Shown piece by piece: positions 1-9,038 of a DNA stretch of 64,000 bases (position 1 is its first letter; each line of letters begins with the position of its first letter). The notes beneath the pieces were generated by a model. That model worked only from the letters and a program-made list of their open reading frames with translations. It did not search any database and was not told the origin of the DNA. Position numbers and translations under genes: made by a program. Origin of the DNA: Phocoenobacter uteri (GTDB lineage Bacteria; Pseudomonadota; Gammaproteobacteria; Enterobacterales; Pasteurellaceae); assembly GCF_900454895.1 (NCBI RefSeq), contig NZ_UGTA01000001.1, positions 1,178,001 to 1,242,000 of the forward strand, read 5' to 3'.

Positions 1-104
1 CTAGGCGCAACGAAACTCTTACCATAATGACAACAGCATATTGTTTATTGATTGGTTTAAAGAAAATTTAAGGCTAGATGCCAAATATTTTTTTATAGTC
101 ATTA

Positions 105-149
105 AAAAGTCGTTTAAAACTTAACTGAATAAGATTATCAACGACTTTT
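105..149 (-). terminator. Hairpin downstream of rimO
   Basis: Two 10-base arms (AAAAGTCGTT at 105-114 and AACGACTTTT at 140-149) flank a 25-base loop. On the minus strand the second arm runs into a short T tract. It lies just after the rimO stop and could end that transcript. The loop is long, so confidence is moderate. I see no convincing gene in bases 1-176; a short plus-strand open frame there does not reach the window edge. Confidence 0.45.
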
Positions 150-176
150 CCCTTTTATTCCTATTCTTGAAAAAAA

Positions 177-1511
177 CTAAACCAACGTTCCCCACAAATC
201 ATACTCATCAGAATCAGTAATGGTTACATCAACCAATTCGCCGATTTGTATCGCTTTATTTTGTGGATTAGCAATATAAACTACGCCGTCAACTTCAGGA
301 GCATCTGCCATTGAGCGACCAATAATGCCTTCACTGTCAATTTCATCAACAATCACAGTCAATGTTTTACCCACTTTTTGTTGCAAGCGTTGGGCTGAAA
401 TTTGTTGTTGAAGTTGCATAAAGCGATGGAAACGTTCTTCTTTCACATCTTCTGGCACTTGATCTGGCATATCTGTTGCCGTTGCTCCATCAACAGGGCT
501 AAATTTAAAACAGCCGACACGATCTAACTGAGCTTCGGTTAAGAAATCTAATAACAATTGAAAATCTTCTTCCGTTTCACCCGGAAAGCCCACAATAAAG
601 GTCGAACGCAAGGTTAATTCAGGGCAAATTTCACGCCATTTTTTGATGCGTTCCAACGTGCGATTGATCGAACCCGGACGTTTCATTGCTTTTAAAATTT
701 TAGGGCTAGCGTGTTGCAATGGAATATCCAAATACGGCAAAATTTTACCTTGTGCCATTAACGGAATTAAATTATCCACGTGCGGATAAGGATAAACATA
801 GTGCAAACGCACCCAAATGCCCAATGAACCCAGTTCTTCACATAAGCTCATTAAGTTATTTTTAATCGGTTTACCTTGCCAAAATACCGTTTTTGCTTGG
901 CTTTCTTTACCCTGCTCTAACGCATAAGCAGAGGTATCTTGCGACACTACCAATAGCTCTTTTACCCCTGAATCTCGTAAGCGTTTTGCCTCATCTAATA
1001 CTTGGGTAATCGAACGGCTTTCCAATTCGCCACGCAAAGACGGAATAATACAGAAAGTGCAATGATGATCGCACCCTTCTGAAATTTTTAAATACGCATA
1101 ATGCTTAGGCGTTAATTTCACGCCTTGTGTTGGAACAAGGTTTAAATACGGATTATAAGCAGGTTTAGGTACATATTTATACACCTGTTGCATTACCGCT
1201 TCATAGCTATGCGGCCCCGTCACTTCTAACACTTTTGGGTGTACTTCACGAATGCGATCTTCCTTCGCCCCTAAGCACCCTGTTACAATCACTCGCCCAT
1301 TTTCCGCCAACGCCTCGCCGATTGTTTCAAGGGATTCTTGCACCGCACTGTCAATAAATCCACAGGTATTTACAATCACTAAATCTGCATTTTCATAGGT
1401 CGGAATAATGTTGTAACCGTCGGTACGCAACTCCGTTAAAATGCGTTCTGAATCCACTAAATTTTTAGGGCAACCTAAACTTACAAAACCAATATTTGGC
1501 ATTTTATTCAT
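177..1511 (-). CDS. rimO: Ribosomal protein S12 methylthiotransferase RimO
   Basis: Radical-SAM enzyme that adds a methylthio group to the conserved aspartate of ribosomal protein S12. The N-terminal MTTase domain carries the cluster cysteines (GCPKN, NTCG, TGCLG). The radical-SAM CxxxCxxC motif lies in ISEGCDHHCTFCIIPS, and a TRAM-like C-terminus follows. It aligns along its length with E. coli RimO. An upstream in-frame TTG at 1538 is possible, but the ATG at 1511 gives a 444-residue protein that fits the family. First gene of a minus-strand housekeeping run. Confidence 0.96.
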   Translation of the reverse strand: MNKMPNIGFVSLGCPKNLVDSERILTELRTDGYNIIPTYENADLVIVNTCGFIDSAVQESLETIGEALAENGRVIVTGCLGAKEDRIREVHPKVLEVTGPHSYEAVMQQVYKYVPKPAYNPYLNLVPTQGVKLTPKHYAYLKISEGCDHHCTFCIIPSLRGELESRSITQVLDEAKRLRDSGVKELLVVSQDTSAYALEQGKESQAKTVFWQGKPIKNNLMSLCEELGSLGIWVRLHYVYPYPHVDNLIPLMAQGKILPYLDIPLQHASPKILKAMKRPGSINRTLERIKKWREICPELTLRSTFIVGFPGETEEDFQLLLDFLTEAQLDRVGCFKFSPVDGATATDMPDQVPEDVKEERFHRFMQLQQQISAQRLQQKVGKTLTVIVDEIDSEGIIGRSMADAPEVDGVVYIANPQNKAIQIGELVDVTITDSDEYDLWGTLV

Positions 1512-1544
1512 AAAAAATATCCCACAATAATCACTCAAAAAGAT

Positions 1545-2690
1545 CTATTTTAACAGTTGCTCTAAAATATTGAAATAAATCGCACCAGATTTTGCTAAAT
1601 CATCACAATTCACACACTCATTCGCTTTGTGAATGGTTTTATTTAAAGGACCGAACTCAATAATTTCTGCCCCCATTTGTGCGATAAAACGTCCGTCTGA
1701 TGTTCCCCCAGTAGTTTCTAATTTAGGGGTAATATTTGCAAATTTTTCAATAGATTTGACCGCTACATCAATCAGTTTACCTTCATCTGTCAAAAATGGA
1801 TTGCCCGATAAATTCCACTCAATACGATAAGTTAAAGCATATTTATCAAGCAATTCTGCCACTTTTTGCTTAATCATTTCTGCATTGATTTCTGTGCTAA
1901 AACGTAAATTAAACTGCACATAAATTTCATCAGGAATCACATTATTGCTACCTGTTCCTGCCTTTACATTCACAATTTGTAAACTCGTTGCGGGAAAGTA
2001 AGCATTGCCATTATCCCACTGATAATTTGCTAGCTCATTCAACATTGGTAAAGCTTTATGAATCGGATTCTCCGCCAAATGCGGATAAGCAACGTGTCCT
2101 AAAATCCCTTTAATATATAGATTTCCGGTGATCGAGCCACGACGCCCATTTTTAATCACGTCACCAAATTGCAACGTACTAGACGGTTCGCCCACCACGC
2201 AATAATGGATCGGTTCATTGCGTTGCATTAACGTTTCCACCACTTTTACCGTGCCATCTTTTGCTGCGGCTTCTTCATCAGAGGTAATCAATAATGCCAC
2301 TTTACCTTTATGATCAGGATTATTTTTCACAAAATCACGTGCTGCAATAACCATCGCTGAAAGTGAACCTTTCATATCCGCTGCACCACGTCCATAGAGC
2401 ATATCATCAATAATTTCTGCACTAAACGGCGAGACTTGCCACTGTGAAATATCCCCCACAGGCACAACATCGGTATGCCCCGCGAATGCCACACAAGGTG
2501 AATTTTTTTTGTTTTCGCTCGTACCGTGTGTTGCCCATAAATTCAAGGTGTCATTAAATGGCAACCACTCAATCTCAAAGCCTTCCTTTTCCAAAAGCTC
2601 AGCAATCACTTGCTGACAGCCTTTATCATCAGGACTAATCGACTCTCGCTGAATTAAGTTTTGAGCGAGTGTTATAATTTCATTTTTCAT
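1545..2690 (-). CDS. dapE: Succinyl-diaminopimelate desuccinylase DapE
   Basis: M20-family zinc peptidase that removes succinate from N-succinyl-LL-diaminopimelate in lysine and meso-DAP synthesis (cytoplasm). Metal and catalytic motifs are visible: FAGHTDVVP, the acidic ITSDEEAAAKDG block, VVGEPSS, and a C-terminal TGGTSDGRF with a late IHKANE. The ATG at 2690 follows a GAGAA-like ribosome site and gives 381 residues, close to the family norm of about 377. The longer frame from TTG 2747 would run into a palindromic repeat, which supports the shorter start. Confidence 0.95.
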   Translation of the reverse strand: MKNEIITLAQNLIQRESISPDDKGCQQVIAELLEKEGFEIEWLPFNDTLNLWATHGTSENKKNSPCVAFAGHTDVVPVGDISQWQVSPFSAEIIDDMLYGRGAADMKGSLSAMVIAARDFVKNNPDHKGKVALLITSDEEAAAKDGTVKVVETLMQRNEPIHYCVVGEPSSTLQFGDVIKNGRRGSITGNLYIKGILGHVAYPHLAENPIHKALPMLNELANYQWDNGNAYFPATSLQIVNVKAGTGSNNVIPDEIYVQFNLRFSTEINAEMIKQKVAELLDKYALTYRIEWNLSGNPFLTDEGKLIDVAVKSIEKFANITPKLETTGGTSDGRFIAQMGAEIIEFGPLNKTIHKANECVNCDDLAKSGAIYFNILEQLLK

Positions 2691-2728
2691 TTTATTCTCA
2701 ATAAGTTCTAAGATTGAGCGAGATGTTT

Positions 2729-2900
2729 GTAGGGGTGACATTAGCAAACGTAGTTTGCGTATATCCGCCCGCTCTTTAATAAGGACTTCTCAAAATAGCG
2801 GTCATATTTTCTCTAAAATTTGCAAAAATATTTCATCACTATTGCAACCTATATATTGCGGAATGATATACGCAAACTACCTTTGCTAATCAGCCCCTAC
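2729..2900. repeat. Inverted pair of REP-like palindromes around an uptake sequence
   Basis: Copy A (2729-2770) begins GTAGGGGTGACATTAGC, has a central GCAAACGTAGTTTGC palindrome and ends near CGCCC. Copy B (2858-2900) is its inverted counterpart, ending CAGCCCCTAC. The reverse complement of B matches A over about 40 bases with few changes. Between them lies an uptake-sequence-like block (AGCGGTCATATTTT, then TTTGCAAA-like). A related pair lies upstream of valS. I read this as an intergenic repeat family, possibly MITE-like; no coding capacity is seen. Confidence 0.7.
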
Positions 2901-2927
2901 ATTCGTCAAATCAATATATTAGACTAA

Positions 2928-3275
2928 CTATTTTAATAACTGAGTCGCATACTCTTTGGCATTAAAACCTAATAAAACCACATCATCTTTAACGGTGATC
3001 GGACGCTTAATCAAGGTCGGATTTTCTAACAAGGTTTTTAATGCAAGTTCACGATCAAGATTATTTTTAATCTCATCATCTAAATTTCGCCACGTGGTTG
3101 AGCGTTTATTTACCAGCTTATCCCAACCTAAAATCCCTTCCATTTTTACGAGCCATTCTTCATCTAGCCCATCAACTCGGTAATCGTGCAACGTTGCCGA
3201 TAACTGATTTTCCGCACACCATTTCAATGCTTTTTTTACTGTGTCACAGTTTTTAATTCCGTAAAGTGTAATCAT
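2928..3275 (-). CDS. yffB: ArsC/Spx-family reductase-like protein (YffB-like)
   Basis: Small thioredoxin-fold protein of the ArsC/YffB group, 115 residues, the usual size. The single N-terminal cysteine (C10, in GIKNCDTVKKA) and the LIKRPI motif with its cis-proline region are family hallmarks. The family includes glutathione-dependent arsenate reductases, but the cellular substrate of YffB-type members is not settled. It stands alone downstream of ribF with a 26-base gap and may share that transcript. Confidence 0.85.
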   Translation of the reverse strand: MITLYGIKNCDTVKKALKWCAENQLSATLHDYRVDGLDEEWLVKMEGILGWDKLVNKRSTTWRNLDDEIKNNLDRELALKTLLENPTLIKRPITVKDDVVLLGFNAKEYATQLLK

Positions 3276-3301
3276 TTTTTTATCCTTTTTAGATTTAATT
3301 T

Positions 3302-4261
3302 CTATTGAAAATAATGTCGTACTGTAACGACATCTTGCTCAATTTGTTTTTTTAACGCCTCAAAACTCTCAAACTTAATTTCAGAACGAATTTTTTTCAC
3401 AAAAATCACTTCAATACTTTGCCCATAAATCATCTGATTAAAATCAAAAATATGCACTTCTAAAAGTGCGTTAGTACCATTGATTGTCGGGCGATTACCG
3501 ACATTTGCAATACCTTGTAATTGCTGCCCATTCAAATTGACTTTAACGGCATACACACCGTGAATCGGCACAACAAAACGATCGAGCATTATATTTGCGG
3601 TGGGAAAATTGATGGTTCGCCCTAATTTTTTACCGTGAACCACTCGTCCACGAATGGAATAAGGCTTACCGAGTAACTGTTCTACGAGGTGCAAATTATC
3701 CTTATGTAACGCCTCACGGATAAGAGTACTGCTCACGCGTTGCTCTTCAAAACAGTGGCTCTGACTATCTTCAACAATAAAATTAAAGGTTTTACCTGCC
3801 TGTTGCAATGTCTCAAAATTCCCCTGTCTTGCTTGACCAAAACGAAAATCATCGCCAATACTTAAATATTTTACCTTTAATTTTTCTACTAAAAGTTGTG
3901 AAATAAAATCTTGGGGCTGTAATGAGGCAAACTTTTCATTAAAACGCAAACACAGGACAAAATCGATCTGTTGCTGTTTCAAATAATGCAATTTATCACG
4001 CAAACGCATTAAACGAGCAGGGGCAGAAGCGGTAATATTTTGATCAGATTTTGCAAATTTTTGTGCAAAAAATTCTCGTGGGTGGGGTTCAAATAACATC
4101 ACAACAGAAGGCACATTTAACTGCTTAGCTTGTTGATTTAAGCGTTGTAAAATATGTTGATGTCCGATATGCACACCGTCAAAATTACCAATAGTTAATA
4201 CACAACCCTTTGATAATTCTGTGTTTTTATTAAGATTATAAAGTCCTCGAATCAGTCGCAT
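3302..4261 (-). CDS. ribF: Bifunctional riboflavin kinase/FAD synthetase RibF
   Basis: Converts riboflavin to FMN and then FAD in the cytoplasm. The N-terminal nucleotidyltransferase domain shows GNFDGVHIGHQ. The C-terminal riboflavin kinase domain shows GRVVHGKKLGRTINFPTAN. At 319 residues it has the usual bifunctional length. It follows ruvX by 12 bases on the same strand and is probably cotranscribed. Confidence 0.95.
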   Translation of the reverse strand: MRLIRGLYNLNKNTELSKGCVLTIGNFDGVHIGHQHILQRLNQQAKQLNVPSVVMLFEPHPREFFAQKFAKSDQNITASAPARLMRLRDKLHYLKQQQIDFVLCLRFNEKFASLQPQDFISQLLVEKLKVKYLSIGDDFRFGQARQGNFETLQQAGKTFNFIVEDSQSHCFEEQRVSSTLIREALHKDNLHLVEQLLGKPYSIRGRVVHGKKLGRTINFPTANIMLDRFVVPIHGVYAVKVNLNGQQLQGIANVGNRPTINGTNALLEVHIFDFNQMIYGQSIEVIFVKKIRSEIKFESFEALKKQIEQDVVTVRHYFQ

Positions 4262-4273
4262 TTTTATCTTCTT

Positions 4274-4687
4274 CTAATTATTTTCAAACCAACTTTCTAA
4301 AATCAAACACGCTGAAATAGAATCCACTTTGCCTTTGGTTAAGGCTTTATAACCACCTCGTGCAAAAATTTCTTCTTTTGCGGCAACGGTAGTTAAGCGT
4401 TCATCTTGCAATTCAACAGGTAAATTAAAGCGTCCATTTAAACGGTTCGCAAATTTTTTGGCTCGTTGCGTTAAAGGTTGCTCTGTGCCGTCCATATTTA
4501 AGGGCAAGCCGACCACTAATAAATCAGGTTTCCACTCTTTCAACACTTGTTCGATTTGTTGCCAATTTGGTATTCCGTCTTGGGCTTTGAATGCAGGCAA
4601 ACCCTGTGCCGTGCCAGTGATACTCTGCCCTACCGCACAACCAATACTTTTGGTGCCAAAATCAAAGGCAATGATTGTCTGCCCCAT
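4274..4687 (-). CDS. ruvX: Putative Holliday junction resolvase / pre-16S rRNA nuclease
   Basis: YqgF family, 137 residues, RNase H-like fold. The first catalytic aspartate is visible in IIAFDFGTKSIGCAVG (D9), and the ELQDERLTT and KGKVDSISA blocks are typical. Known for the family: processing of the 16S rRNA 5' end and a proposed role as a junction resolvase. Its ATG overlaps the yqgE stop by one base (TAATG), the conserved yqgE-ruvX coupling. Confidence 0.94.
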   Translation of the reverse strand: MGQTIIAFDFGTKSIGCAVGQSITGTAQGLPAFKAQDGIPNWQQIEQVLKEWKPDLLVVGLPLNMDGTEQPLTQRAKKFANRLNGRFNLPVELQDERLTTVAAKEEIFARGGYKALTKGKVDSISACLILESWFENN

Positions 4688-5247
4688 TATGCTCGCCCCG
4701 CTTTTGCTAAAATGCCGTCAATACCGAGTAAGCCTTTTGCCTCGCTCCAACGATCCATATAACCCGTTTCAAACAAGATTTTTTCATCAGCCGGAGTCAC
4801 AAGCCAATAATTTTTTGCAATTTCGTGTTCTAATTGTTCTGCTTGCCATGTTGCACAGCCTAAACAAACCAAAAAATGCTCAGGCGATTTCGGTGTACCG
4901 AGTACATCTAAAACATCGCCAGAGGTCGTCAGGTAAATATTCGGCGTGATTTCTTGGCTATTCATAAAATCTTGTTGCGTTTTGGTATGCAAAATAAAGC
5001 CACGATCCGTTTTAACTGGTCCGCCACTTAACACAATTTGATCTTTGGCATAATCACGTTGATTTGCCATCATAAAATCCATTTTGGCGAGCAATTCCAT
5101 TACCGATAAATCCGTCGGCACGCTAATAACCAGCCCCATCGCCCCTTCATCAGTATGCTCACAAAGATAAATGACGGTGCGAGAAAAATAGTCATCGTCC
5201 ATATCTGGCGTGGCAATTAAAAAATGATTTTTGAAATGTGTCGTCAT
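4687..5247 (-). CDS. yqgE: YqgE/AlgH family protein (UPF0301)
   Basis: A 186-residue member of the YqgE/AlgH family, whose biochemical role is unknown. Recognisable blocks are HFLIATPDMDD, FSRTVIYLCEH, GAMGLVIS and LSGGPV. I chose the ATG at 5247 because it overlaps the rsmE stop as ATGA and matches family length; the open frame also extends to a TTG at 5268. It sits in the widely conserved order rsmE-yqgE-ruvX. Confidence 0.93.
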   Translation of the reverse strand: MTTHFKNHFLIATPDMDDDYFSRTVIYLCEHTDEGAMGLVISVPTDLSVMELLAKMDFMMANQRDYAKDQIVLSGGPVKTDRGFILHTKTQQDFMNSQEITPNIYLTTSGDVLDVLGTPKSPEHFLVCLGCATWQAEQLEHEIAKNYWLVTPADEKILFETGYMDRWSEAKGLLGIDGILAKAGRA

Positions 5248-5981
5248 TCGCTGAGATCCCCAAAGCAAAGTTGCAATGCGGTAATAGCTGCCAATGAGGC
5301 GGTTTCCGTTCTTAACACTCGCTTACCTAATAATACTTCGCTAAATCCTTGCTGTTCGGTCATCGCAATTTCGTCCGCCGACAAGCCCCCTTCCGAACCA
5401 ATCAACAGACGCACACCCGCTTTTGGCACGTTGGTTAATTGCTTAATGCCTTGCTTGGCACGAGGATGTAGATTTAATTTCAACATTTCATCTTGTTCTT
5501 GACACCAATCTGTCAGTTTCATAATAGGACGAATTTCAGGAATAGTATTACGTCCACACTGCTCACAGGCTGCAATCGCAATTTTTTGCCACTGCTGTAA
5601 TTTCTTACCTTGACGATCGCTATCTAGCTTGACACCACAACGCTCCGACCAAAGTGGAGTAATCACATTCACGCCTAACTCAACGGATTTTTGAATGGTA
5701 AATTCCATACGATCGCCACGAGAAATTACTTGCCCCAAATGGATCGGCAAATGAGATTCACGATCATCAAAAGTTTGCGATAAAATCTCAACGTTAACGC
5801 GTTTTTTGGTGCTTTCCGTAATCACTGCGTCAAAAATATGGTTCGAACCATCAAACAAAATCAGCTCTTGCCCCACATTCATACGCAACACACGCCCAAC
5901 GTGATTCGCTGCATCCTCACTCAAACTACATTCTTTTTTCCCTGCTAATGGTTCAGGGTGATAAATTCTTGGTTTTCTCAT
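5244..5981 (-). CDS. rsmE: 16S rRNA m3U1498 methyltransferase RsmE
   Basis: SPOUT-class methyltransferase that makes m3U1498 in 16S rRNA using SAM. The C-terminal knot motifs LLIGSEGGLSADEI and VLLGKRVLRTETA are clear, and the N-terminal PUA-like region begins RIYHPEPL. The 245-residue length is standard. It is seven bases downstream of the deacylase gene on the same strand, so it is probably in one operon with yqgE and ruvX. Confidence 0.95.
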   Translation of the reverse strand: MRKPRIYHPEPLAGKKECSLSEDAANHVGRVLRMNVGQELILFDGSNHIFDAVITESTKKRVNVEILSQTFDDRESHLPIHLGQVISRGDRMEFTIQKSVELGVNVITPLWSERCGVKLDSDRQGKKLQQWQKIAIAACEQCGRNTIPEIRPIMKLTDWCQEQDEMLKLNLHPRAKQGIKQLTNVPKAGVRLLIGSEGGLSADEIAMTEQQGFSEVLLGKRVLRTETASLAAITALQLCFGDLSE

Positions 5982-5987
5982 TATTTA

Positions 5988-6467
5988 TTATACTTTTACT
6001 GTTATCCAACTACGATTTAAATACTTAAAATAGCTCAGCCAATCCTCACGAGAGAGAATCAGCACCGCGTCATTGCGATTAGGGTGAGCGTCCCAGTGTG
6101 TTGCTTTCAACAAATCCTCATCTAAGAGTAATTGAACCTGCTGTTCGGGATCATTAACCAATGCAAACAAAGACACACTCCCTTTGCCAACACCTAATAA
6201 TTGTTGTAATTTTTCTTCATTTGCCATACTTAACCGAGTGCTTTCTATCTGCTCAGCCAATGCTTTTGAATCAACCGTTTTGTACTCATCTGTGACCAAC
6301 AAAAAATAATTTCGTCCTTTTTTATCTCGGAATAACAAATTTTTTGTTCCAATCCCAATGCGATCTTCTGGCAACAACGCCGCCGACTCTGCACAGGTTA
6401 TACAAGGGGTAATATCAAACCACTGACAAGTAATATTTAATTCTTTCAATAAAGATTTAATATCCAT
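5988..6467 (-). CDS. Prolyl-tRNA editing protein, ProXp-ala/PrdX type
   Basis: A 159-residue YbaK/EbsC-superfamily deacylase. The sequence around GIGTKNLLFRDKKGRNYF contains the expected catalytic lysine (K42), and GSVSLFALVND is typical of PrdX/ProXp-ala proteins, which hydrolyse Ala-tRNA(Pro). The motif arrangement differs from E. coli YbaK, so I prefer the ProXp-ala class over Cys-tRNA(Pro) deacylase. Its ATG has a strong GGAGGATC ribosome site. It is the last housekeeping gene before the Hachiman insertion. Confidence 0.85.
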   Translation of the reverse strand: MDIKSLLKELNITCQWFDITPCITCAESAALLPEDRIGIGTKNLLFRDKKGRNYFLLVTDEYKTVDSKALAEQIESTRLSMANEEKLQQLLGVGKGSVSLFALVNDPEQQVQLLLDEDLLKATHWDAHPNRNDAVLILSREDWLSYFKYLNRSWITVKV

Positions 6468-6548
6468 TTGATCCTCCGCTTGGTTAAATAGGCTAGTAGC
6501 TCTTTTAATAGAAGTATATTTCTTACTTTATTAAACTTTATAAATGGT

Positions 6549-9038
6549 TTATAGCACTAATCTTCTTATCTCTTTTTTACATATCTCTGGTATATCTAGC
6601 ATATCTATATTTAATTGTTTTAAAACATTAAAACAATTAATAGGTGTTGGATCTTTACAGATAAATTTTTTAGAGCTTTTAAGTTTTATACTCGTTAATC
6701 TTGATAAACCTAAAGATATTAAACTTAGTATTGTCTTATCTGATGTTCCAGATTCTAAATATAAGGGTAAATTAGGAATACTTTCTGGATCATAATCTGG
6801 TAACTTCTCTGAAATGACTATTTTTAAAATATCTATATAAGCATTAGTATTTATTACATAAGTATATCTAATATAACGCTCAATAGTTTTTAAAATCTCT
6901 CTTATAGATGAATTAATTTCTTTTTTATACTGTTGTTTATAATTTAGTATCATTTCTTTTATTGAAACATTATGAATCCAACTAGAAGCAATATAAGAAT
7001 AAAATTGATATTGTTTGTTATTTTTACTTAAGAAAATATTATCAATGAGTTGAAAAATATTTTTTAAATTTAGATTAATATTTTTCTGCCCTATATTTTT
7101 AGGTATAAAATCATTTAAATCTTGTATTTTCATAAGTTCATCATACATTTTCTGAAGTTTTAAAGGATGTATAGTACAATGCTTCTTAATAAGTTTATCT
7201 GGTAAGTCTATATCAAACTCAAGCTTTTGTGACTCTACTAGTAATTTTTTAATTTTATCAAAACTATCTTTATCACGATATTTTTCTATATTTTTATTTC
7301 CTAAAATAAAGTCAGAATAAAATTTTCCAAATACGTGAGTATAATCATTACTATCTTCTTGATGGACGATACCAATTAACTGTTCCGTTTCATTAAGTAT
7401 TGTTTTTTCAAAAAAACCTTCAACTAATTGAAGTTTTTCTCCTTCAAAGCTCTTTTCACTCCAGCTATCAGGATCGATACACCAAATATTACCTTGAAAC
7501 TCATATTTCAATCGTCCAGCTCTACCAATTAAATTCAAGAAATCGGCTCTTCTCATTGGGTTATTATGACCTTTTTTAGGTTTATACAGAACAATATTCT
7601 TAGCTGGTAAATTCACCCCTTGCAGCAGGGTACTAGTGCAAAATATGTATTTCAACTTATTTTGACTCGCAAGTTGTTCTATTTCAGATCTCACAAAAGA
7701 AGGCATATTTCCATAATGATAAGCCACTCCTTTTTTTAAACATTTAATAATAGAATATTCATGATGAATATCTTCTTTTATAAAACTAATTAAGTCATTT
7801 ATTTCCTTATCTTCAATATTTTCAAGTTCTCTAGATAAAGATAAGGCTTTTTTCTCAGCTTCATTAGCTCCATTACAATATATTAATGAAAGTTCTCCAT
7901 CTTTTGTGATCTGTTTTGCTAATTCTATGAGTTTGTCAACGTTTCTAAACTTAAAATTTAAATCAACGCCTCCTAAATCATACTGTTTAGAATCTTTATT
8001 TAATAACTTAATATGGGCTTTTTGTGGCTTATTTTTAACTTCTGATATAAAAATAATGTTTTGTCCGACAGGAGATACTTTCTCAATAAAAAACTCTTCA
8101 TGAAAATTTAAATTAAATAATTGACTAAAATAATTTGGATTTTTTATTAAGGGACTAGCAAAAAAAAGTTTAACATTTTTATATTTAGACAATAGTATCT
8201 CTATTGCATTCTGTAAAACTACGCCTCTATTACTTTGTACTTCTTGTGCTTCATCTACAAAACAAGTATCTATATTTAAGCTATCTTGCTCTAACAGAGT
8301 AACTAGTCTTTCTTGTGTAAGAATATAAACCCTACCTTTATTTATTTCATCATTATTTTCAATAATAGGTATTGTACGAACATCAACATTATCAATTAAT
8401 TCAAATTCTTTAAGTTTTTCTATTATTTTACCGCTTAACTCTTTTATTAATGCTCTAGTAGGCACTACTAAAACTATTATTTCTTTATTATTTTTAAGTA
8501 ATCTTTGAATAATTGCTAATGTAAATATAAATGATTTTCCAGCTGAAGTTGGAGCTGAAACACTAAAAAAATTTGTATCAGTAAGTACATCAAAAAATTG
8601 TTTTTGAAAATCGGTTAACAATAAGTCATTACCTTCTATTAATGAAATCTTATTTTCTATCTCTCTACTATTTATTTCTAATTCAAATAAAAAATTATTA
8701 TTTCTGCTTATAGTATCTTTAATACAAGATTTTAATAACTCTCGATTAGGGAAATTTCCTAATCGAGAAAGAATAGCATAAGCAATAGAATACAAATTAG
8801 GATACTCTTCAACAAAATTTAAAAATAATTTTGTAATTATTTCATAAGCAATCTCTTGCTCTTCTTCTTTTTCTGATAATGCAAATACAGATGATATATT
8901 ACATAAATTTTTAATATCATTCTCCGTAAGGATTATTAAAGAGGAATTATCAACAATAAAACCAAGATCTATTAAATATCTCTGTAAATCGTATTTAACA
9001 AGATTATCAATTAATTCTTTTTCATTTAATTTATTCAT
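6549..9038 (-). CDS. hamB: Hachiman anti-phage defence helicase HamB
   Basis: An 829-residue superfamily 2 helicase. Motif I is APTSAGKS (162-169), motif II is DEAQ (262-265), motif V is TSTLLQGVNLP (468-478) and motif VI is LIGRAGR (503-509). It directly follows hamA with no spacer (TAA then ATG), which defines a Hachiman pair. In characterised Hachiman systems HamB senses damaged or altered DNA and releases the HamA nuclease to degrade DNA. The gene is much more AT-rich than its neighbours, consistent with horizontal transfer. It is intact, without frameshift. Confidence 0.92.
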   Translation of the reverse strand: MNKLNEKELIDNLVKYDLQRYLIDLGFIVDNSSLIILTENDIKNLCNISSVFALSEKEEEQEIAYEIITKLFLNFVEEYPNLYSIAYAILSRLGNFPNRELLKSCIKDTISRNNNFLFELEINSREIENKISLIEGNDLLLTDFQKQFFDVLTDTNFFSVSAPTSAGKSFIFTLAIIQRLLKNNKEIIVLVVPTRALIKELSGKIIEKLKEFELIDNVDVRTIPIIENNDEINKGRVYILTQERLVTLLEQDSLNIDTCFVDEAQEVQSNRGVVLQNAIEILLSKYKNVKLFFASPLIKNPNYFSQLFNLNFHEEFFIEKVSPVGQNIIFISEVKNKPQKAHIKLLNKDSKQYDLGGVDLNFKFRNVDKLIELAKQITKDGELSLIYCNGANEAEKKALSLSRELENIEDKEINDLISFIKEDIHHEYSIIKCLKKGVAYHYGNMPSFVRSEIEQLASQNKLKYIFCTSTLLQGVNLPAKNIVLYKPKKGHNNPMRRADFLNLIGRAGRLKYEFQGNIWCIDPDSWSEKSFEGEKLQLVEGFFEKTILNETEQLIGIVHQEDSNDYTHVFGKFYSDFILGNKNIEKYRDKDSFDKIKKLLVESQKLEFDIDLPDKLIKKHCTIHPLKLQKMYDELMKIQDLNDFIPKNIGQKNINLNLKNIFQLIDNIFLSKNNKQYQFYSYIASSWIHNVSIKEMILNYKQQYKKEINSSIREILKTIERYIRYTYVINTNAYIDILKIVISEKLPDYDPESIPNLPLYLESGTSDKTILSLISLGLSRLTSIKLKSSKKFICKDPTPINCFNVLKQLNIDMLDIPEICKKEIRRLVL

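Noticed and set aside
1..176. Possible 3' end of a plus-strand transposase-like gene
   Set aside because: Short open frames exist on the plus strand, but none is open to the window edge with recognisable motifs; no terminal repeats are seen.
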